Positions 33,166-46,255 of a stretch of 64,000 bases of DNA are shown one piece after another (position 1 is the first letter of the stretch; every line of letters starts with the position of its first letter). This stretch comes from Ypsolopha sequella (lineage: Eukaryota; Arthropoda; Insecta; Lepidoptera; Ypsolophidae), in NCBI GenBank assembly GCA_934047225.1, contig OW203992.1, forward strand, positions 18,713,501-18,777,500. Direction: 5' to 3'. The notes below the pieces were generated by a model. It searched no databases. It saw nothing but the letters and a program-made list of their open reading frames with translations, and had not been told where the DNA came from. The translations under genes were made by a program, and so were the position numbers.

Positions 33166-33370
33166 CTTCGTACTCCATCCACTAATGTGTACTGCTGAAC
33201 GAATGAACTGAAGCGCCTAAATCGATATCTTTGAATCAGGTCGGACGAAATACAACGGAATCCGGCCGAGGTAAGCCGCAGCGAGGACCTTTTTTGCTGG
33301 CCGGCCGTCGGACCGGTTCTCAACAAGTGTCGCCGCCGCCGGCCGGGATCGTTCACCCGGACAAACGGCT
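33166..33370 (-). promoter_or_regulatory. Possible alternative promoter and first exon
   Basis: CpG-rich block (CGGCCGGCGGCGGCGACAC) ending on the minus strand in ATG GAG TAC GAA G followed by donor GTATAT at 33165. The four-codon start (MEYE) ends in phase 1 and could splice to the phase-1 exon at 31221, giving a short isoform made of the cassette plus terminal tail. Start context is weak and no other evidence exists. The 109-residue frame across this block has no recognisable domain. Confidence 0.25.
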
Positions 33371-36099
33371 GATTTAAAAACCCGGTTTCCTCATCTCTCC
33401 CGCGCATGAGCGACAATTTGACATCCATCACTTATCAGGATATTGAAGGATTTCTAATTCTCGTAACGTAATCTTAGTTTTATTAAGCATTACTGACAAA
33501 TAAATAAACTAAAAGCATGTTGATATGATAATTATTTCGAATTTTCCGACGGTGATTTATTTTTGTGTTGTTCATAAAAGCGCAAGAAATCAGCAAGCTT
33601 GTAAGCTTATGCTTATAATTAGTCGTTAATGGCGATGTGGAATACTGTTAAAAGTTTAAATATCCAATTAGTAGGATGTTTTTTTATCAATGTTGCAAAT
33701 AGGTTGTGCAGCGAGGTGGTGACGTGGCGTGGCTTGCAGAGCCGGTCACCAAGAGCCGGCTCGACCTTGGCAATGCCAATGACTCCAGCCTCAAATCGCA
33801 GCCAACCGACGCGCCACACGGCCCAACTTAAAACCGCAAACTGACGAGACAACTCTACTTTATGAAGTTATTTACAAGTTAATAGAATTTTTACCAGATT
33901 AATTAATTTTAATAAGTCTGGCATAGAAAAGTAACTAATTAGCTTTGAAGCGGTAATGTACACGCCTAGTCGAACTTTTACCTACACAACTGTCCGACTT
34001 CAGAACGTGTATAAAATCGTTGCTGAAGTGCAGACCATCGAATACGAATATGCACACAGTCTACTCGGGATCTCGTAGGGATTTTGCTGAATTATATCAT
34101 TCCTGATTTTCACACATACATTAAGGGAGGGGAACTCTGAATCTCGTAGAGCACTCGCTTGTCGTATTTCGTCAAAACTCTTCACACCGATGGGACTCTC
34201 TAAGGAATCTTCATGGAGAGCCACCTTCACATCGATGAGACTCTCTAAGGAATCTTGCTCGTGTTTTGTCTGAAAGATCTTTTATACTAGGACACTTACT
34301 ATACTCTTTGTACTGGATCTGTATTTATTTTTGGAAAACACGAAATAAATCAGTCAATGCGACGTATGTCGATCCATAAAGGTTATCGATTGCCAACTAA
34401 ACACGAACAAATAGTCCTTTAACCTACCTATAAAACCTAGCCTTACCTAAACCTAACATATTGCCTAGCTATATGTTACAGTCTGTAAGACGGGCAGTTG
34501 AAATATTTTTACGATCTTTAAATCAACTGTGACGAATGTTTGCTTCACTCATATGTATGACCAATGACCATACATGCTTGTTATAGTGTTTTAAAGTCAG
34601 TTCGAGTCTGCCGATATGTTGACACAAGAGCGTCTGGTGTGCAGTCAACCAGGAAAATCGAACATAAGTAGGTGTGTATTTTAATAAGCATAATATTTAT
34701 CATCAATTGAATAATATAATGCGTGAATAATGGTATTTAGCAAGAACTGCATCATTACCACGAATTCATGATATCGCAGCCGGATGCATTTATCTATCCA
34801 CAAACAAAAAAAAAACCCGGTCACTTGAGACCTAGGGTTCCGTATTTCGTCAGTTTTTGGAAAAGTCAGGAAAGGTATTATAAATAATGGCCATAACTGT
34901 TTATGATTAATAAAAAAAAACAAACTAATAATTACAAAAGGTACGTAACGCGTGGTTACATTTGTACGGAAGCTTTTTTTTAAATTTCGTTGTAAAATTA
35001 AAAAGTAAAAAAAAATCATTTACTCAAAAAATACAATGTGACACAGAATTGATTGTGACTCTCTCCATATAAATTTACACATAATATATTATATAAATTT
35101 AATTGTGTACTGGCTAATGTTTTTACAATTAATTAATTACATTACATTACATTACAGATAAAATTGTTAATTTTTTTTTTTTGTTGTAGTAAAATTATTA
35201 ATAAAGTTACTTGATTAAATAGATTAGATTATATAGTAGTATATAGCATTCAAAGAAAAAAAATGGTATAATATGTGTGTTCTATGAGGGTGTGGTGAAA
35301 GAGAGTGTGTGTAAGGGTATTGTGAGGGTGTGTGTGAGTGTGTCGGTGAAACGGTGTATGGGACCTATGATAAGTTTCATTCTCGTACACGGAGAAGAAT
35401 CTCCGTTTCATCATAGTTCATTTCCGTCAACCAAGGTGACAGCAGTTTTACATTTAGTTGGTTTTCATAATATATTTTTAAACGCTTTATTTTCCTGTAA
35501 TATTGGGTATGTATTTTATTTTGGTCCTCTAGTTTGTACATTCACAAAAAAATAACTTTTTTAATATTTTCTTATTTCTGAAATTTTCTCGTTTAATCCT
35601 ATAATCAAGAACTTTCATATATTTCGGTATAAGTCTATACAATTATACGTTTCTATAATCTGCTCTACAATACCTAACTACAATTTGATACCCATATTGT
35701 TTTTTCAAGAGGAATATTTCTTTGTTCTTTTAATAGAGACAGTATTTTTGAACGCGAAAAATCAACGCAATGAAAATTCAACTTCGATCGAAGTTTTTGT
35801 TCACAGAGTTAAGATAAAACACGTCCGAGATATAGAGTTCCACCTTACCGAGCATGACTAAGCAAACCTAGGCAATAGTGTAATGATTTCCAATCAATAT
35901 ATGTGTACCAGTACACACAGCCCGGTGTCTGCATGTGGGTGAGGGTCGCGGCGTGAGAAGCTAGCTGGACGGACAGGTGGTCAACTAAATATAGCCAGCT
36001 ATTGCCACTACGCAGGCCGCATTACCTTTTTGCGCTTTTATTATCACCGTAATTTGCTATTTTATTGCTGACATACCTAATTTGAATGAGTTTTCGTAG

Positions 36100-36425
36100 A
36101 AAGTTTCATGATATATGGTCATATGTGAATATTTTTCGCATAATATGCAAACGCGCAGTCCGGACGGGACAGATTCAGGGCAAAAGAGAAAAATTTAGGT
36201 TTTTTATTTAAGTATATAAAAAACTAAAATAGGAAGCCAGATTTCCTTCAACCAAAATTTAGATATTTTTAAAACCCATCTAATAAAATTTGTTTAAGTT
36301 CTTAACATATTCCTATTAATCTATTTATTAAACGAGAAGAAAAAGTGTGTTTGAAGACTTCATTTCAATGATTATTTCTATCGAGTGAAAGTTTTTCAAC
36401 CGCGTTTCTGTTCGGCAGGAATCTA
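36100..36425 (+). mobile_element. TTAA MITE family, diverged partial copy
   Basis: Contains GGACAGATTCAGGGCAAAAG, TAAAACCCATCTAATAAAAT, GTGTGTTTGAAGACTTCATTTCAA and CCGCGTTTCTGTTC, which match the copies at 17271 and 25250. Termini are lost; the right side is cut by the repeat starting at 36427. Confidence 0.6.
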
Positions 36426-36426
36426 G

Positions 36427-37022
36427 AAAACCGGCCAAGTGTGAGTTGAGTCTCGCTCTTTTAGAGTTCCGTACATATGACCAATTATTTCTAACTAGAT
36501 ATTTATTTAATTTTAGGTAATTGGGTTGATTGAGTTTTCGGGGACGTAACCCTAAAATTACATTATAAATCGGCGTTTTTAGTATTTGTTGTTTAAATAC
36601 AGCATATGGTACATAATATACATAAATTTCAAGTTCCTAACTGCTTTGGCCTTTGAGATAGACCCCGTAACAAAAATGGTCTAAAAATGGCAGCTTTGAT
36701 AGCCTCCCATTTCTTTATTTTACAAGATAAAAAAAAAAAATTATACTCTACTTAATGAGCTCTAGACAATGACACCCCACATGCTAGATTAAGGAAAATT
36801 TCTTTTTCGTCTCCATTTCAGGACCCCCAAAAAATAATTTAATTACATTTTAAATTCAAAATTCGGTTTTGGGTCAACATTTTACACAACATATAAAAAT
36901 TTCAGGTTTCTATCTCATTCCGTCTAAGAGCTAGAGACCAGTGACATACGGACAGACAGACCAACAATGGAGTGACATTAATAGGGCTCAGCTTTGTCCT
37001 TTGGGTACGAAACCCTAAAAAG
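36427..37022 (-). repeat. GGTTCCGTA / CCGGCCAAG repeat family, copy
   Basis: AAAACCGGCCAAGTGTGAG at the left and TACGAAACCCTAAAAAGG at the right, i.e. reverse orientation. Internal AGCTCTAGACAATGACACCC and GACAGACAGACC. A widespread lepidopteran repeat by my recollection; class uncertain. Confidence 0.65.
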
Positions 37023-37679
37023 GTTTCAAATTTGTTATAAGTACTAGTAGTTACCTTCGAAAAGTGCCAATAGGTTTCCGGTTGCGGATATAAAAACGAT
37101 TACACGCAGAATATCTTGATGATTTTTCTTAAAATTGTTTACTGTTTCGAGGAATAAATGACGTCGTCATGTAAAGCTAGGAGTGACTCATCAATCGTCA
37201 GCAGTCATTAGGCATCAGTGGAGGTAGTACAGATGTTGTACAGACACGGAGCTCGTTACAAAAGAGCAATCATGCCATAACCCAAGTGTGGCGCTTCGCC
37301 ATATTGGATTACCACGAGGCCACGTGATACGAAAGGATACAGTGAGGTTAGGACCGTAATATCGAAGACTATCTCATCTTACGATGATATGATTATGATA
37401 TGATACACGTTATCGTGATAAAGATTATAAAATACAAACTGATGTTTGTGCTGTTCCGACAGAGAAATTTGCAACAGCTACGTTGGTGCCGCATAACTAT
37501 AGGTATACTATACCTATTATATCGCATAACGAGAGAGATAAACATATCTGAAAAGTGCGCATCCGAGTAGTGCGGTGAATCAAGAAGAGATTGGATAATG
37601 CTGTTTTTTCATGAATTTTAATATAAATTCACAAAAGAGCGTTATTGAAAGAAATTTAGTGCTATGTTTTAGATAATAA

Positions 37680-37835
37680 AGCCCATTCCGAAGGCTTTAA
37701 TTTTAGTTTTAGTGCTGTCAAAACTAAATTTTCTTCATTGCAAAATAGTTCATAAAATGTTAAGAAAACATTTAAATTTTAGTTTTGACAGCACTAAAAC
37801 TAAAATTAAAGCCTTCAGAATCAGCTTTAATGGGT
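37680..37835. repeat. Hairpin repeat with TTTTAGTGCTGTCAAAACTAAA arms
   Basis: The left arm (GAAGGCTTTAATTTTAGTTT to CAAAACTAAATTT) and right arm (AATTTTAGTTTTGACAGCAC to AAAGCCTTCAGAATC) are inverted. Related copies at 50900-51060 and 51955-52318. The plus-strand frame starting inside (37785-38111) is low-complexity and hydrophobic and is not taken as a gene. Confidence 0.7.
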
Positions 37836-38386
37836 TTATATAAACTTTATATGTTTAAAACAGTAATTATTGTTATTTTTACTCTATTTGTTTGGACAAA
37901 CTACTGTTTCAAACGAAAAAAAATGCCTTTTTGCTTTTTTTTTTGGATGCCTCGAATTTTTTTCTATTACGTCTTGGAAAAGGCTTTCTTTATAACATAT
38001 ATTTTCTTCAGAATCCTATATATTGTAGTTTTCCCGTACTACTGTTTCAAAACCAAATTTTTCACTACCTATGTTGTCTTGACAGTTATTTTCAGTGATA
38101 TAATTTTATAACCTCACAGAAGATTATTTTTTATGACCAAAATAGATAGATACCCTGTATTAAACGTAGTATACGAGGCAGTTTTCTCTTTAACTGTACT
38201 TTGCCATATGGTGCCGCCTGCTGACTACGGAGCTATAGCTATAAATGGTTTACGAAGCTTTTAGTTAGCTTTTAAAATATACATGTTGTTCAACCTTCAG
38301 CCGACAAAGTCGTTTGAGGAACCATGTGATATTTATCCACCATATAAGTAACGACTTATGATTGAACCGTTCGAAATTACTGGAAG

Positions 38387-39166
38387 GTTTTTAGGGTTCC
38401 GTAGTACCTAAAAGGTACAAAAGTAACCTTTATGGTGAGACTCCGTTGTGCGTTCGTCCGTCCGTATGTCACAGCTACATAACTTTAGCACCGTTAAAGA
38501 AGAAATTTGGCACAACAATAGCACTAATTTGCCCACATGTCATGGTGTAAAAAAAATATGAAAAATTTAAATTGTTTAAAATATTTCCAAAATATTTTTT
38601 TAAGAGAAATAAAAAATATTATTCTAAAAATACAATATAGGTATCAATGTTTACTATATTTACTGGCACTGGTTTCGAGAAATCTTTCAAAAACCACAAA
38701 ATATGTATGTCCCCCCCCCCCCTTATCTCCGAAACTGGAAAAAAAAAAAAACGATTATAAATTATAACTGGCCAATTACAGTAAAACTATAGCAATTTAA
38801 ATAAGTGAACCAAAATGAGAAATATAAAAAAAAGGAAAATAAATAAAAAAATATTTTATAAAAATACAATATGGGTACTTATCAAATTGTAGGTATTAAC
38901 AAGCTGATTGTAAAAATAATTGTTGGCAATATTTAATTGCATATATTTCGAGAAATCCTTGAAAAACCATAAAAAAAAAGATGTCCCCTCTTATCTCAAA
39001 AACTGTTGGACCGAAAAATATGAAAAAAATCATGGTAATATGTGTTTACGTAAAGATTACAGGAACAATAAATTTAGAAATTCACGAAAAAAAATGACAA
39101 AATTAAATTTATCATCCACAATACAGAACCCTAGGTACGCGAGTCTGACTCGCACTTGGCCGGTTA
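38387..39166 (+). repeat. GGTTCCGTA / CCGGCCAAG repeat family, near full-length
   Basis: TTTTTAGGGTTCCGTAGTACC at the left, then AAAAGGTACAAAAGTAACC, TCCGTCCGTATGTCACAG, a C-run plus CTTATCTCCGAAACTGG, and ACGCGAGTCTGACTCGCACT then TGGCCGG at the right. The interior block (TATTTCGAGAAATCC...) is duplicated. Confidence 0.75.
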
Positions 39167-39224
39167 TTTTTTTCAACGCTCCGACGTTACCGTATAGTCA
39201 CGTTGTTAGTCAACTCTATCAATA

Positions 39225-39459
39225 TACTGGGTGTTAATTTGATAGCCTTTTTCCTTCAAACTGGTTGTTTTACCTATGAAAATGAACAACTTTTAATATG
39301 AGGCAACCCTGAAATCGCGAAAAAAAATAGCATCAAAATTTATGAAACAGCTGATTAATTTTTCGCAATTGTAGTTTTTGCCCCATATTAAAAGTTGTTC
39401 ATATTAATGGGTAGAACATCCCGTTTTAAGGAAAAAGGTTATCATATTAACACTCTGTA
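39225..39459. mobile_element. Tc1/mariner-like MITE, ~235 bp
   Basis: TA then CTGGGTGTTAATTTGATAGC at the left, GTTATCATATTAACACTCTG then TA at the right. Inner arms AACAACTTTTAATATG / CATATTAAAAGTTGTT also pair. Confidence 0.7.
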
Positions 39460-39591
39460 TAGGTAGTTTAGTCATGGTTACTGAAATATTCGACGGATAT
39501 ACCGGATGATCGTATCAGATCTGCTACTACTGACACTTGATAGATATGTATATAATTCGAAAGGGGATTCATTTGGCTGCCATTTTAGGTA

Positions 39592-39727
39592 CAGTGCTAC
39601 AAGGATCTGATGGTGCGTGGATGACAGTGACAGGGGGGCGCAGCTGTGAAACAAGGAGTATAGTAGCGGAGTTAGTTCCGATTTTGGACACAACCATTCC
39701 ACGCGCCATAAGATACTTGTAGCACTG
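39592..39727. mobile_element. TA-flanked MITE (~140 bp), copy 1
   Basis: CAGTGCTACAAGGATCTGAT at the left and ATACTTGTAGCACTG at the right, both flanked by TA. Identical core GTGACAGGGGGGCGCAGCTG with the copy at 56637-56777. Confidence 0.75.
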
Positions 39728-40112
39728 TATGCCATACAGAATGCAAAATATGTGACAGACAGGAAGTTGGTACTTTACCCCAATCAATGAAGGGGGTAAA
39801 GTACCAACTCTACTGGAGTGTAGTACAGTTGGATAGAGTACATGTTTAAAATTTAGATAATTATTTCATTATTATGGCTTATTTATCATCTCTAATCTAC
39901 ACTTAGGCCTAATTATTTTTCTTTGAAATGTTTTGTTTTTGTTTGAATATTTTATATCAATTTTGTGTAAAAATAGGAATCTGTTTGACGACATGTTTTA
40001 GAAATGTTTCATTTTCCACATACAATATTTGATAAAACTGCAATATCGGCTTTACTTTTCTTTCCTAACACACAAAGTTACATCAATAGAGGAATTATTG
40101 TCAGGATCTCTA

Positions 40113-40663
40113 TTAAGACGATATGTAAAAGTTTTAGCGTCCCTGTTACTCCATATGCGAAAAAACCCATATCATCAAAAGCATAGCTAAAAACGGAACT
40201 TTCAAAATTGCCTTTAGCGGGTATTGAACTATTTAGGAACTGTGTCGTCACTTCAAGTGCGAACATATCCTTAGACAATCGGAATTCGATAGTATATCTA
40301 TGTTTTTGATGATAGACACCAAGTCCAGATGGCAACTAAAGATACATAATAGGCCCTCTGAGGGCCTATCTGTCCTAGATACCGTTAAAACCCATCTAAT
40401 AAAATATAATTACAGTTCATATGTCATTCTAAATTGTCAAACCAGAAGAATTGGTGTCGAAAAAGACCTCATTTATTTATTTATATTTATTTTATTATAT
40501 TTATTCATTTAGACCATATTTCTATCGAGCCGAATTTTTCCAATCGCGTTTCTATTCAGAAAGATTCCAAAAATAATATACTATTTTATCAAAATAATAC
40601 ATTATTTACTTAAGTAAATATGCAAGTTCTTAAAGTGTCGATTTTTTTTCCGAAGCGGCTTAA
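40113..40663 (+). mobile_element. TTAA MITE with nested, partly deleted Harbinger-like MITE
   Basis: Left TTAAGACGATATGTAAAAG, right GAAGCGGCTTAA. The outer sequence breaks off after GCGAAAAAACCC and resumes at GTCCTAGATA (~40372). The inner element (40171-40371) begins within ATCATCAAAAGCATAG, its left end lost. Compared with the copy at 16619 the inner element is in the opposite orientation. A (TTTA)n-rich stretch (40469-40513) interrupts the right half. Confidence 0.7.
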
Positions 40664-42957
40664 AAAAGCCTTGTTCGTTGGACTAATCATGTTGTTACTC
40701 GGTCGGAGTATTCTATGGTCGATTATATTTTTATTTTACATATCACGTAGGCTTTTCAAGGATGAACTCAAGCACGACAAAGGAGTTTAAATTGTTATTC
40801 TAAAGACCATACCACTATACTACAAGATCCAACTTATTGCCAACTCCTGAGGAAGTGTCGATACTAAAGAAAAGGTTTGACACATAAATATAATAGAATA
40901 GAATAGAAAAATATTTATTGTTTTTCTTTTCTGTTACAAAAATTGTCCGCTATGCGGGTGTTGTTAGTAACATTTGTCTATATAAAACTGGTGACTTAAT
41001 TGATGACACATAAAGCAAACGGTAGGTAAATATGTACTTTTATTAGGTACTCGTATATACCTACGCGTAAAAAAATAAAAATAACTGTGTAACATAAAAA
41101 TAACAATAACCTCTACAGCAATTTTAGTTTAAAAATACTAAAGCTTTAGATTAAAGCAATAGATTTTCATAAATAACAAATCAATTTCAAGGAAGAGACA
41201 TATCATAAACTTTTACATTGACAAAAGATTTTTTGTAATAAAATCCAAGTGACACTGATTAAGGGGCCAATAAGGGGGTAGTCGCCAATGACCTTGAGTC
41301 GACCTCTGTCGGTATAAATATCGACAGAAACTGTATTGAAATAACGTTCATTGACGTTTTCTGAATTACGATACTTTTCACATGGACGGAAAAGAAAATC
41401 CATAAATGATTTTTCTAAGCAATATTTTCCTTGTATTTTAGTGCAAGAACCATACAAATACCATTAGTGGTTTCAAAGAAATAACCAATTTTACTTAATT
41501 TTAGTCTTGACTTTGAACAATATTTTCATGCTGTTTCTTATACGCGAGAATAATTTCCTTATTATACTTTAATGAATTACCTATGTTTATGTTTATGGTT
41601 CTGTCATGTAAACTTGATGGACACAGGCATCACGCTGCGCCGATATACAGGGTGTTAAGATTAAGTCACGGAAGCCGGAAACTGGCGATAGTATTCGTCC
41701 ATATGAACAACATTCCGTGAAAAAAAAAAATTTTTTTTTATTTGTTACGAACAGCTTAAAAACGGATCTAAAATTCATCTAGGAAAAAACCAAGTAAAAA
41801 CACGAGTGAGTGCACAAACACCTTAAGGTATCTTCATACCAAATTTGGTGCTTCTATCTGCCTGGTAACGGTAATCTTAAAATACAGCTCTAAGCTACTT
41901 GACTAAACTAAGCGGTGGGTAATATTTTGTTAGTACTAGTTAAAAGATTGGCCTGCTATTGCAAGGACTATGGTTACCTACGTATCACCCAGGGCTCCGG
42001 CCCAGTGTGCCGATTCGTAAAATTCGTAAAATGGACATCGGCCGGATATACCATATACATAGATAGACGAACTCGTTTGCGGACGGATGTACCGACATTT
42101 GCATGCAGCGTGTGTTTCGGGCACACAATTTGCTTACTCAGAGTTCGGTTTTACGTGTACGTTCCAACCACAATAATAATAGTAGTTTATGCTACAAGGG
42201 CGAAAAGGAATAAATTACGAGGACGATTTAAAACGCGAGTGTAGCGACTATTTTAAACGTAACCGAATAATTTATTGCTCTTACGCCCGTGTATCATAGT
42301 ACGTTTTTCAATGCATAGTGTGAGGAAATAAAACAAATATAATCTTGTGAAGTTTAAATTATGATTGCTTCAAAAGGACTGTATCCAGAGCCGTTAAACA
42401 GTGGAAAAAAAAAGTATAACATTTATGGTACACAGGAAAAGCTGCAGATTAGCCAACCATTGTAAATAAATTAAAAAAATAAAGCCCTAGGGCAAAATAA
42501 TCGACTTTCTGTTCGGTTTTGCATTGAAAAATAATATTTTATTTACTTGCATTGAAAAATAATATTTTATTTTTTGTAACAGCATCGTCATCGGTATCGA
42601 AAAGTATTATTTTGCATTTCAACAAACAAAAATTGCGTTGACAACGTATGTTACGTTGATAAGGAGTTTAGAAAAATACTGGACTTTAGCAGATAAGATA
42701 AAAATTATGATCTGAACTACAGTGTTGATTATGGGACGTTATCAACGTTGGTGATGTGTGTGATAAGGATTAACATTATCAGGAGATATTTGGAACAATG
42801 GAAATGAAAAAGTTATATCCAGTTTCGTATAAAATTTATAGTAACCGTTTTCGTGGAATCTTTGTACTAATTTGAATAACGTCACTATCCAGACCATGCG
42901 TCATTTTGCACCAAGCCTTCAACGGGGATGAAACCCATGTCATATGAAAATGATGTT

Positions 42958-43350
42958 TTGGTACGTTTTAATGAAAATAATAGGTCATTGAAATTGCTGA
43001 AATTTTCTTAAAGATTCATGAGTTTATAATTTCTGTAATTCAATAGCTATTTCCATTGTTTGCTGTTTTTTTTCAAGATATTTAAAAGGTTTTACATCCA
43101 CGTATTAAATATCGTTTTAATTGTCAGTTTGATACCTAAAATTTAATTTTCAAAAGCAGTTCGTCCTAAATGCCATTCGTTTCCATGATAAGATACGTAA
43201 TAATTTTTTAACAGCTGACACTTTTTAAAAATTAAATTAATGTTGCTGTTAGGTTAATGTTGTCTTATTCATAGATAGTCATTTCTAAAAGAAATGCAAA
43301 AATTTTAGTACTGAAAATTGAGTTTCCTTCAAATTCTCCATAGAAAACGG
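42958..43350 (-). repeat. ~380-bp dispersed repeat, inverted copy
   Basis: Inverse of the family at 30222: AATTCAATAGCTATTTCC, AGCAGTTCGTCCTAAATGCC, TAATGTTGCTGTTAG, ATTTTAGTACTGAAAATTGAG. Keeps the AACAGCTGACACTTTT segment absent from copy 1. Confidence 0.7.
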
Positions 43351-43639
43351 CAATTTAATAGGTTATTATTTACACGAAATGAGAGAATCATACATACGAG
43401 TTATTTTATACCAATTTTTGCAAAAACCCTTAAACAAAAACGAAAAACCCATGTCATATGAAAGCTCTTCGTGTGTCGGTACTTCATTTCATTCTACGGC
43501 AGCTAAGTTCAAATCCAGCACTAAAATGGTAAACCATGATATGGATGAAATTTAATTTCAATATTTTTTAAATTACGTTCCAAAGCACCATTTTCGCGCT
43601 GGATTTAAACAGCTGCTATAGATTGAAATCGAGTACACC

Positions 43640-43880
43640 CTAAGAGCTTTTATATTACATGGGTTTCATAACTGTTGAGGACATTTGCAAATTTGGTGCA
43701 GAATCCATACAAAACTGCCCATCGTCCTTTGCTTTAAGAATGTACAGTGGAGACCGCATCAAGTAAGACACATTGGACTTTGTACCTATCTTATATTCTT
43801 CTCTGTAGGGGCTAATGTAGTACTGCAAGTGTATAGCTTGATGTGGTCTCCACTGTACCACCACAGGGAAACGGGGATTT
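43640..43880. repeat. Inverted repeat, GTGGAGACCGCATCAAG-type arms
   Basis: TGTACAGTGGAGACCGCATC at 43742 pairs with GATGTGGTCTCCACTGTACC at 43840; the enclosed ~95 bases include a less perfect inner pair. It is flanked by sequence repeating the phrase ACCCATGTCATATGAAA at 42925 and 43447. Non-coding. Confidence 0.55.
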
Positions 43881-44319
43881 TCTGCATGATCTATCTATAT
43901 ATTAGTAACTATCTATCTATAGCTCAAGAGTTACCTTCTTGTCGGTGCAGTAACCACCATTCTTCTCTATCTTCTGCTGACGATTTGACCACTTGATATG
44001 ACATTATATCAACTTTCTCCTTCACTTGAGTAAACTAGGTACGTCTAGGTCTTTCTCTTCCTTCTTTCCCCTCGAACTTTCCTTCTATGATATTTTTCAA
44101 GAAACCGTCACGTCGAATCAAGTGTCCCTCTTATATTACATAAATATTTTTGCAATATGTACTTATAATTATAGTAATAATTCTGAGTGAACAATGCACT
44201 ATCAACAATATTTCTTTCTTTCCGTCGAAGAAATCCAAAGAATTCTTATTGCTGTATAACAACACCATATTTTAGGTCCTTATATATGAAATTGGCGTCT
44301 TGTAAGGATAATTTGAAGA

Positions 44320-44700
44320 AAACTCAATTTTAAGTACTAACATTTTTGCATGTTTTTTAGGAATGACAAATACAAATATAACAATTTCTTTTGTGCATGA
44401 ATGAGAGAACTTTAAGCTAACAGCAACATTAATTTAATTTTTGTATGTCAGCTGTAAAATAATTATTACGAATCTTATCATGGAAATGAACGGCATTTAG
44501 GACGAAGTGTTTTTGAAGATTTAATTTTAGTTATCAAACTGAAAATAAAAACAACATTTAATACGTAGATATAAAACCTTGAAATGAACTTTCAAACAAA
44601 AAACTAATAACGGAAATAGCTACTGAATTACAGGTATTATGAACTCATTAATCTGTAAGAAAATTTCGGCAATTTCATATGTAAAGACCTGTATTATATC
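44320..44700 (+). repeat. ~380-bp dispersed repeat, copy 3
   Basis: Same landmark order as 30222. The last ~40 bases (GTAAGAAAATTTCGGCAATTTCATA) are repeated once more at 44814-44843, a local partial duplication of the repeat end. Confidence 0.75.
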
Positions 44701-45589
44701 ATAAATTGTTGGCCCGAAATTGAAATGCCGACCTTATCTGTAATACTTTACTTAGTTCAAAATCATAGAATAAGAAGTTTTCATGGCAGGATGTGGGTAA
44801 AACTTAGTGTAAGAAAATTTCGGCAATTTCATAGGTAAGCACCCAATACATCGTATAGTAGAGACACGTCACACCAAAGAGTACATTATATATCGGAGAA
44901 CATCACACGCTCATAAACTAACAGTACCGTTCAAAACCAGAACAAACTCTGTTGCAGTCAAAATGGATATAAAATAAGATGGCAGCCGGCTAGAGCGAGG
45001 CCGAGACCCGAAGTAGGGCGACGAGGTCTAGTATGGACTTGGCCCCATGGCTTGACCGGTTACCATCTTTGGCGAGGACCGGTTTCAACGAGATCTTGCC
45101 AACAATTTAACACTCGTTGCCTACTCTCTAATGCTAGTGCTATAAAGTTCGCCGAATTTGTAGCAGCAGAGGTTTTGCATGAATGTGAAATCTAGCAGAG
45201 CTGTGACAGCAAATAAAAGTTTGGCTAAGTTTCTTTTTACAGTTATATTGCAACTTAAGGGTCGGCTCCGCTAAACATGGTCTCGCGTTTGTACAATTTA
45301 GCATATTAACTGAGAATATTTTTTTCAAATCAAATTTGAAGTTGAGTTACATTCTGTATCTTTCAGATTTGACACATGTATCACAATCGTCGAAAAACCT
45401 TAAATATCAATAAAATCACGGAAACATCATTTGGCGCTTTTTAAGAAGTTTTTTTTTGAGTACGGAAATTAAAAGTATCTCATCATATTATTTTTAATCT
45501 TTTTTGAATGTTTGGGTATTTGTTTTAAAATAACGATAGGAAAAAAATATAGACAGGTTACTTTGATTTCCTTACTCTAGAAAAAATTA

Positions 45590-45847
45590 TCATATAAGTT
45601 GACTTTGGCTGATATAGCCAAATTCATACTGGATACTCGGTAAGTGGTCAAGATCAAGGTTCAATGACCCTTTTTGCTAAATACGAAAATATTATTTGTG
45701 CCCCCTATATAGGTACTGCTTCCGAGTCTATTAGTATAGGAAGCCTAAATTTTATTTTCCGGTTTTCACAGAAAGGGTCATTGAACCTTGTTCTGATCAC
45801 TTACAAAGTCTGCAGTATGAATTTGGCTATGTCAACTAAAGTCACCT
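45590..45847. repeat. Foldback element, ~85-bp arms
   Basis: GTTGACTTTGGCTGATATAG, CAAGGTTCAATGACCCTTTT at the left pair with AAAGGGTCATTGAACCTTG and CTATGTCAACTAAAGTC at the right. The arms are imperfect. The 79-residue frame inside is a by-product. Confidence 0.65.
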
Positions 45848-46159
45848 TATATTTTGTATTCAGATCAGTAGACATCATTCGTAGTTGTTCTAAGGCCAAA
45901 TGATGACAGTCCGCGATTTTAGTTTTTTTCAGATGTGATATTTGTATCAAATCTGAAACATGCACAATGTAGTCGAACTTATTAACTAATTATGCAAATT
46001 TTATTTGTTGAGAATATTCTGATTTATTACGCTAAATTGTCCAAACGCGATAGCATGTTTGGTGGAACCCAGGGTCTGCTCGAAATACGAAATGATAAGC
46101 AACAAAGTGAGAAATATGCTTCAAATATCTCAAAAAAAGCATAACTACAAATATTGTTG

Positions 46160-46255
46160 ACTTGATTATTATTACATATGACTTGAACACTCACGTGTGA
46201 TTGTTGTTGACTATATGCCAACAATCACACGTGAGTGTTCAAGCCGTATGTAATA
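46160..46255. repeat. Hairpin repeat with ~42-bp arms
   Basis: TTATTATTACATATGACTTG then AACACTCACGTGTGATTGTT pairs with AACAATCACACGTGAGTGTT then CAAGCCGTATGTAATAATAA; loop ~14 bases. TATTGTTGACTTGA occurs on both outer sides (46151 and 46298), marking a possible larger element or target duplication. Confidence 0.75.

Noticed and set aside
33102..33431. 109-residue minus-strand frame
   Set aside because: Basic low-complexity translation of a CpG-rich block that then runs into a foldback element; no conserved pattern.
33619..33852. Overlapping open frames on both strands near 33.7 kb
   Set aside because: Neither strand shows a domain or convincing splice sites; may be an old repeat, but no second copy was found.
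37785..38111. 108-residue hydrophobic frame
   Set aside because: Begins inside a hairpin repeat and is a Phe/Tyr/Ile-rich translation of T-runs, not a credible membrane protein.
41915..42244. 109-residue frame
   Set aside because: No signal peptide, no known motif and no neighbouring exon; two Cys-rich patches alone are not evidence.
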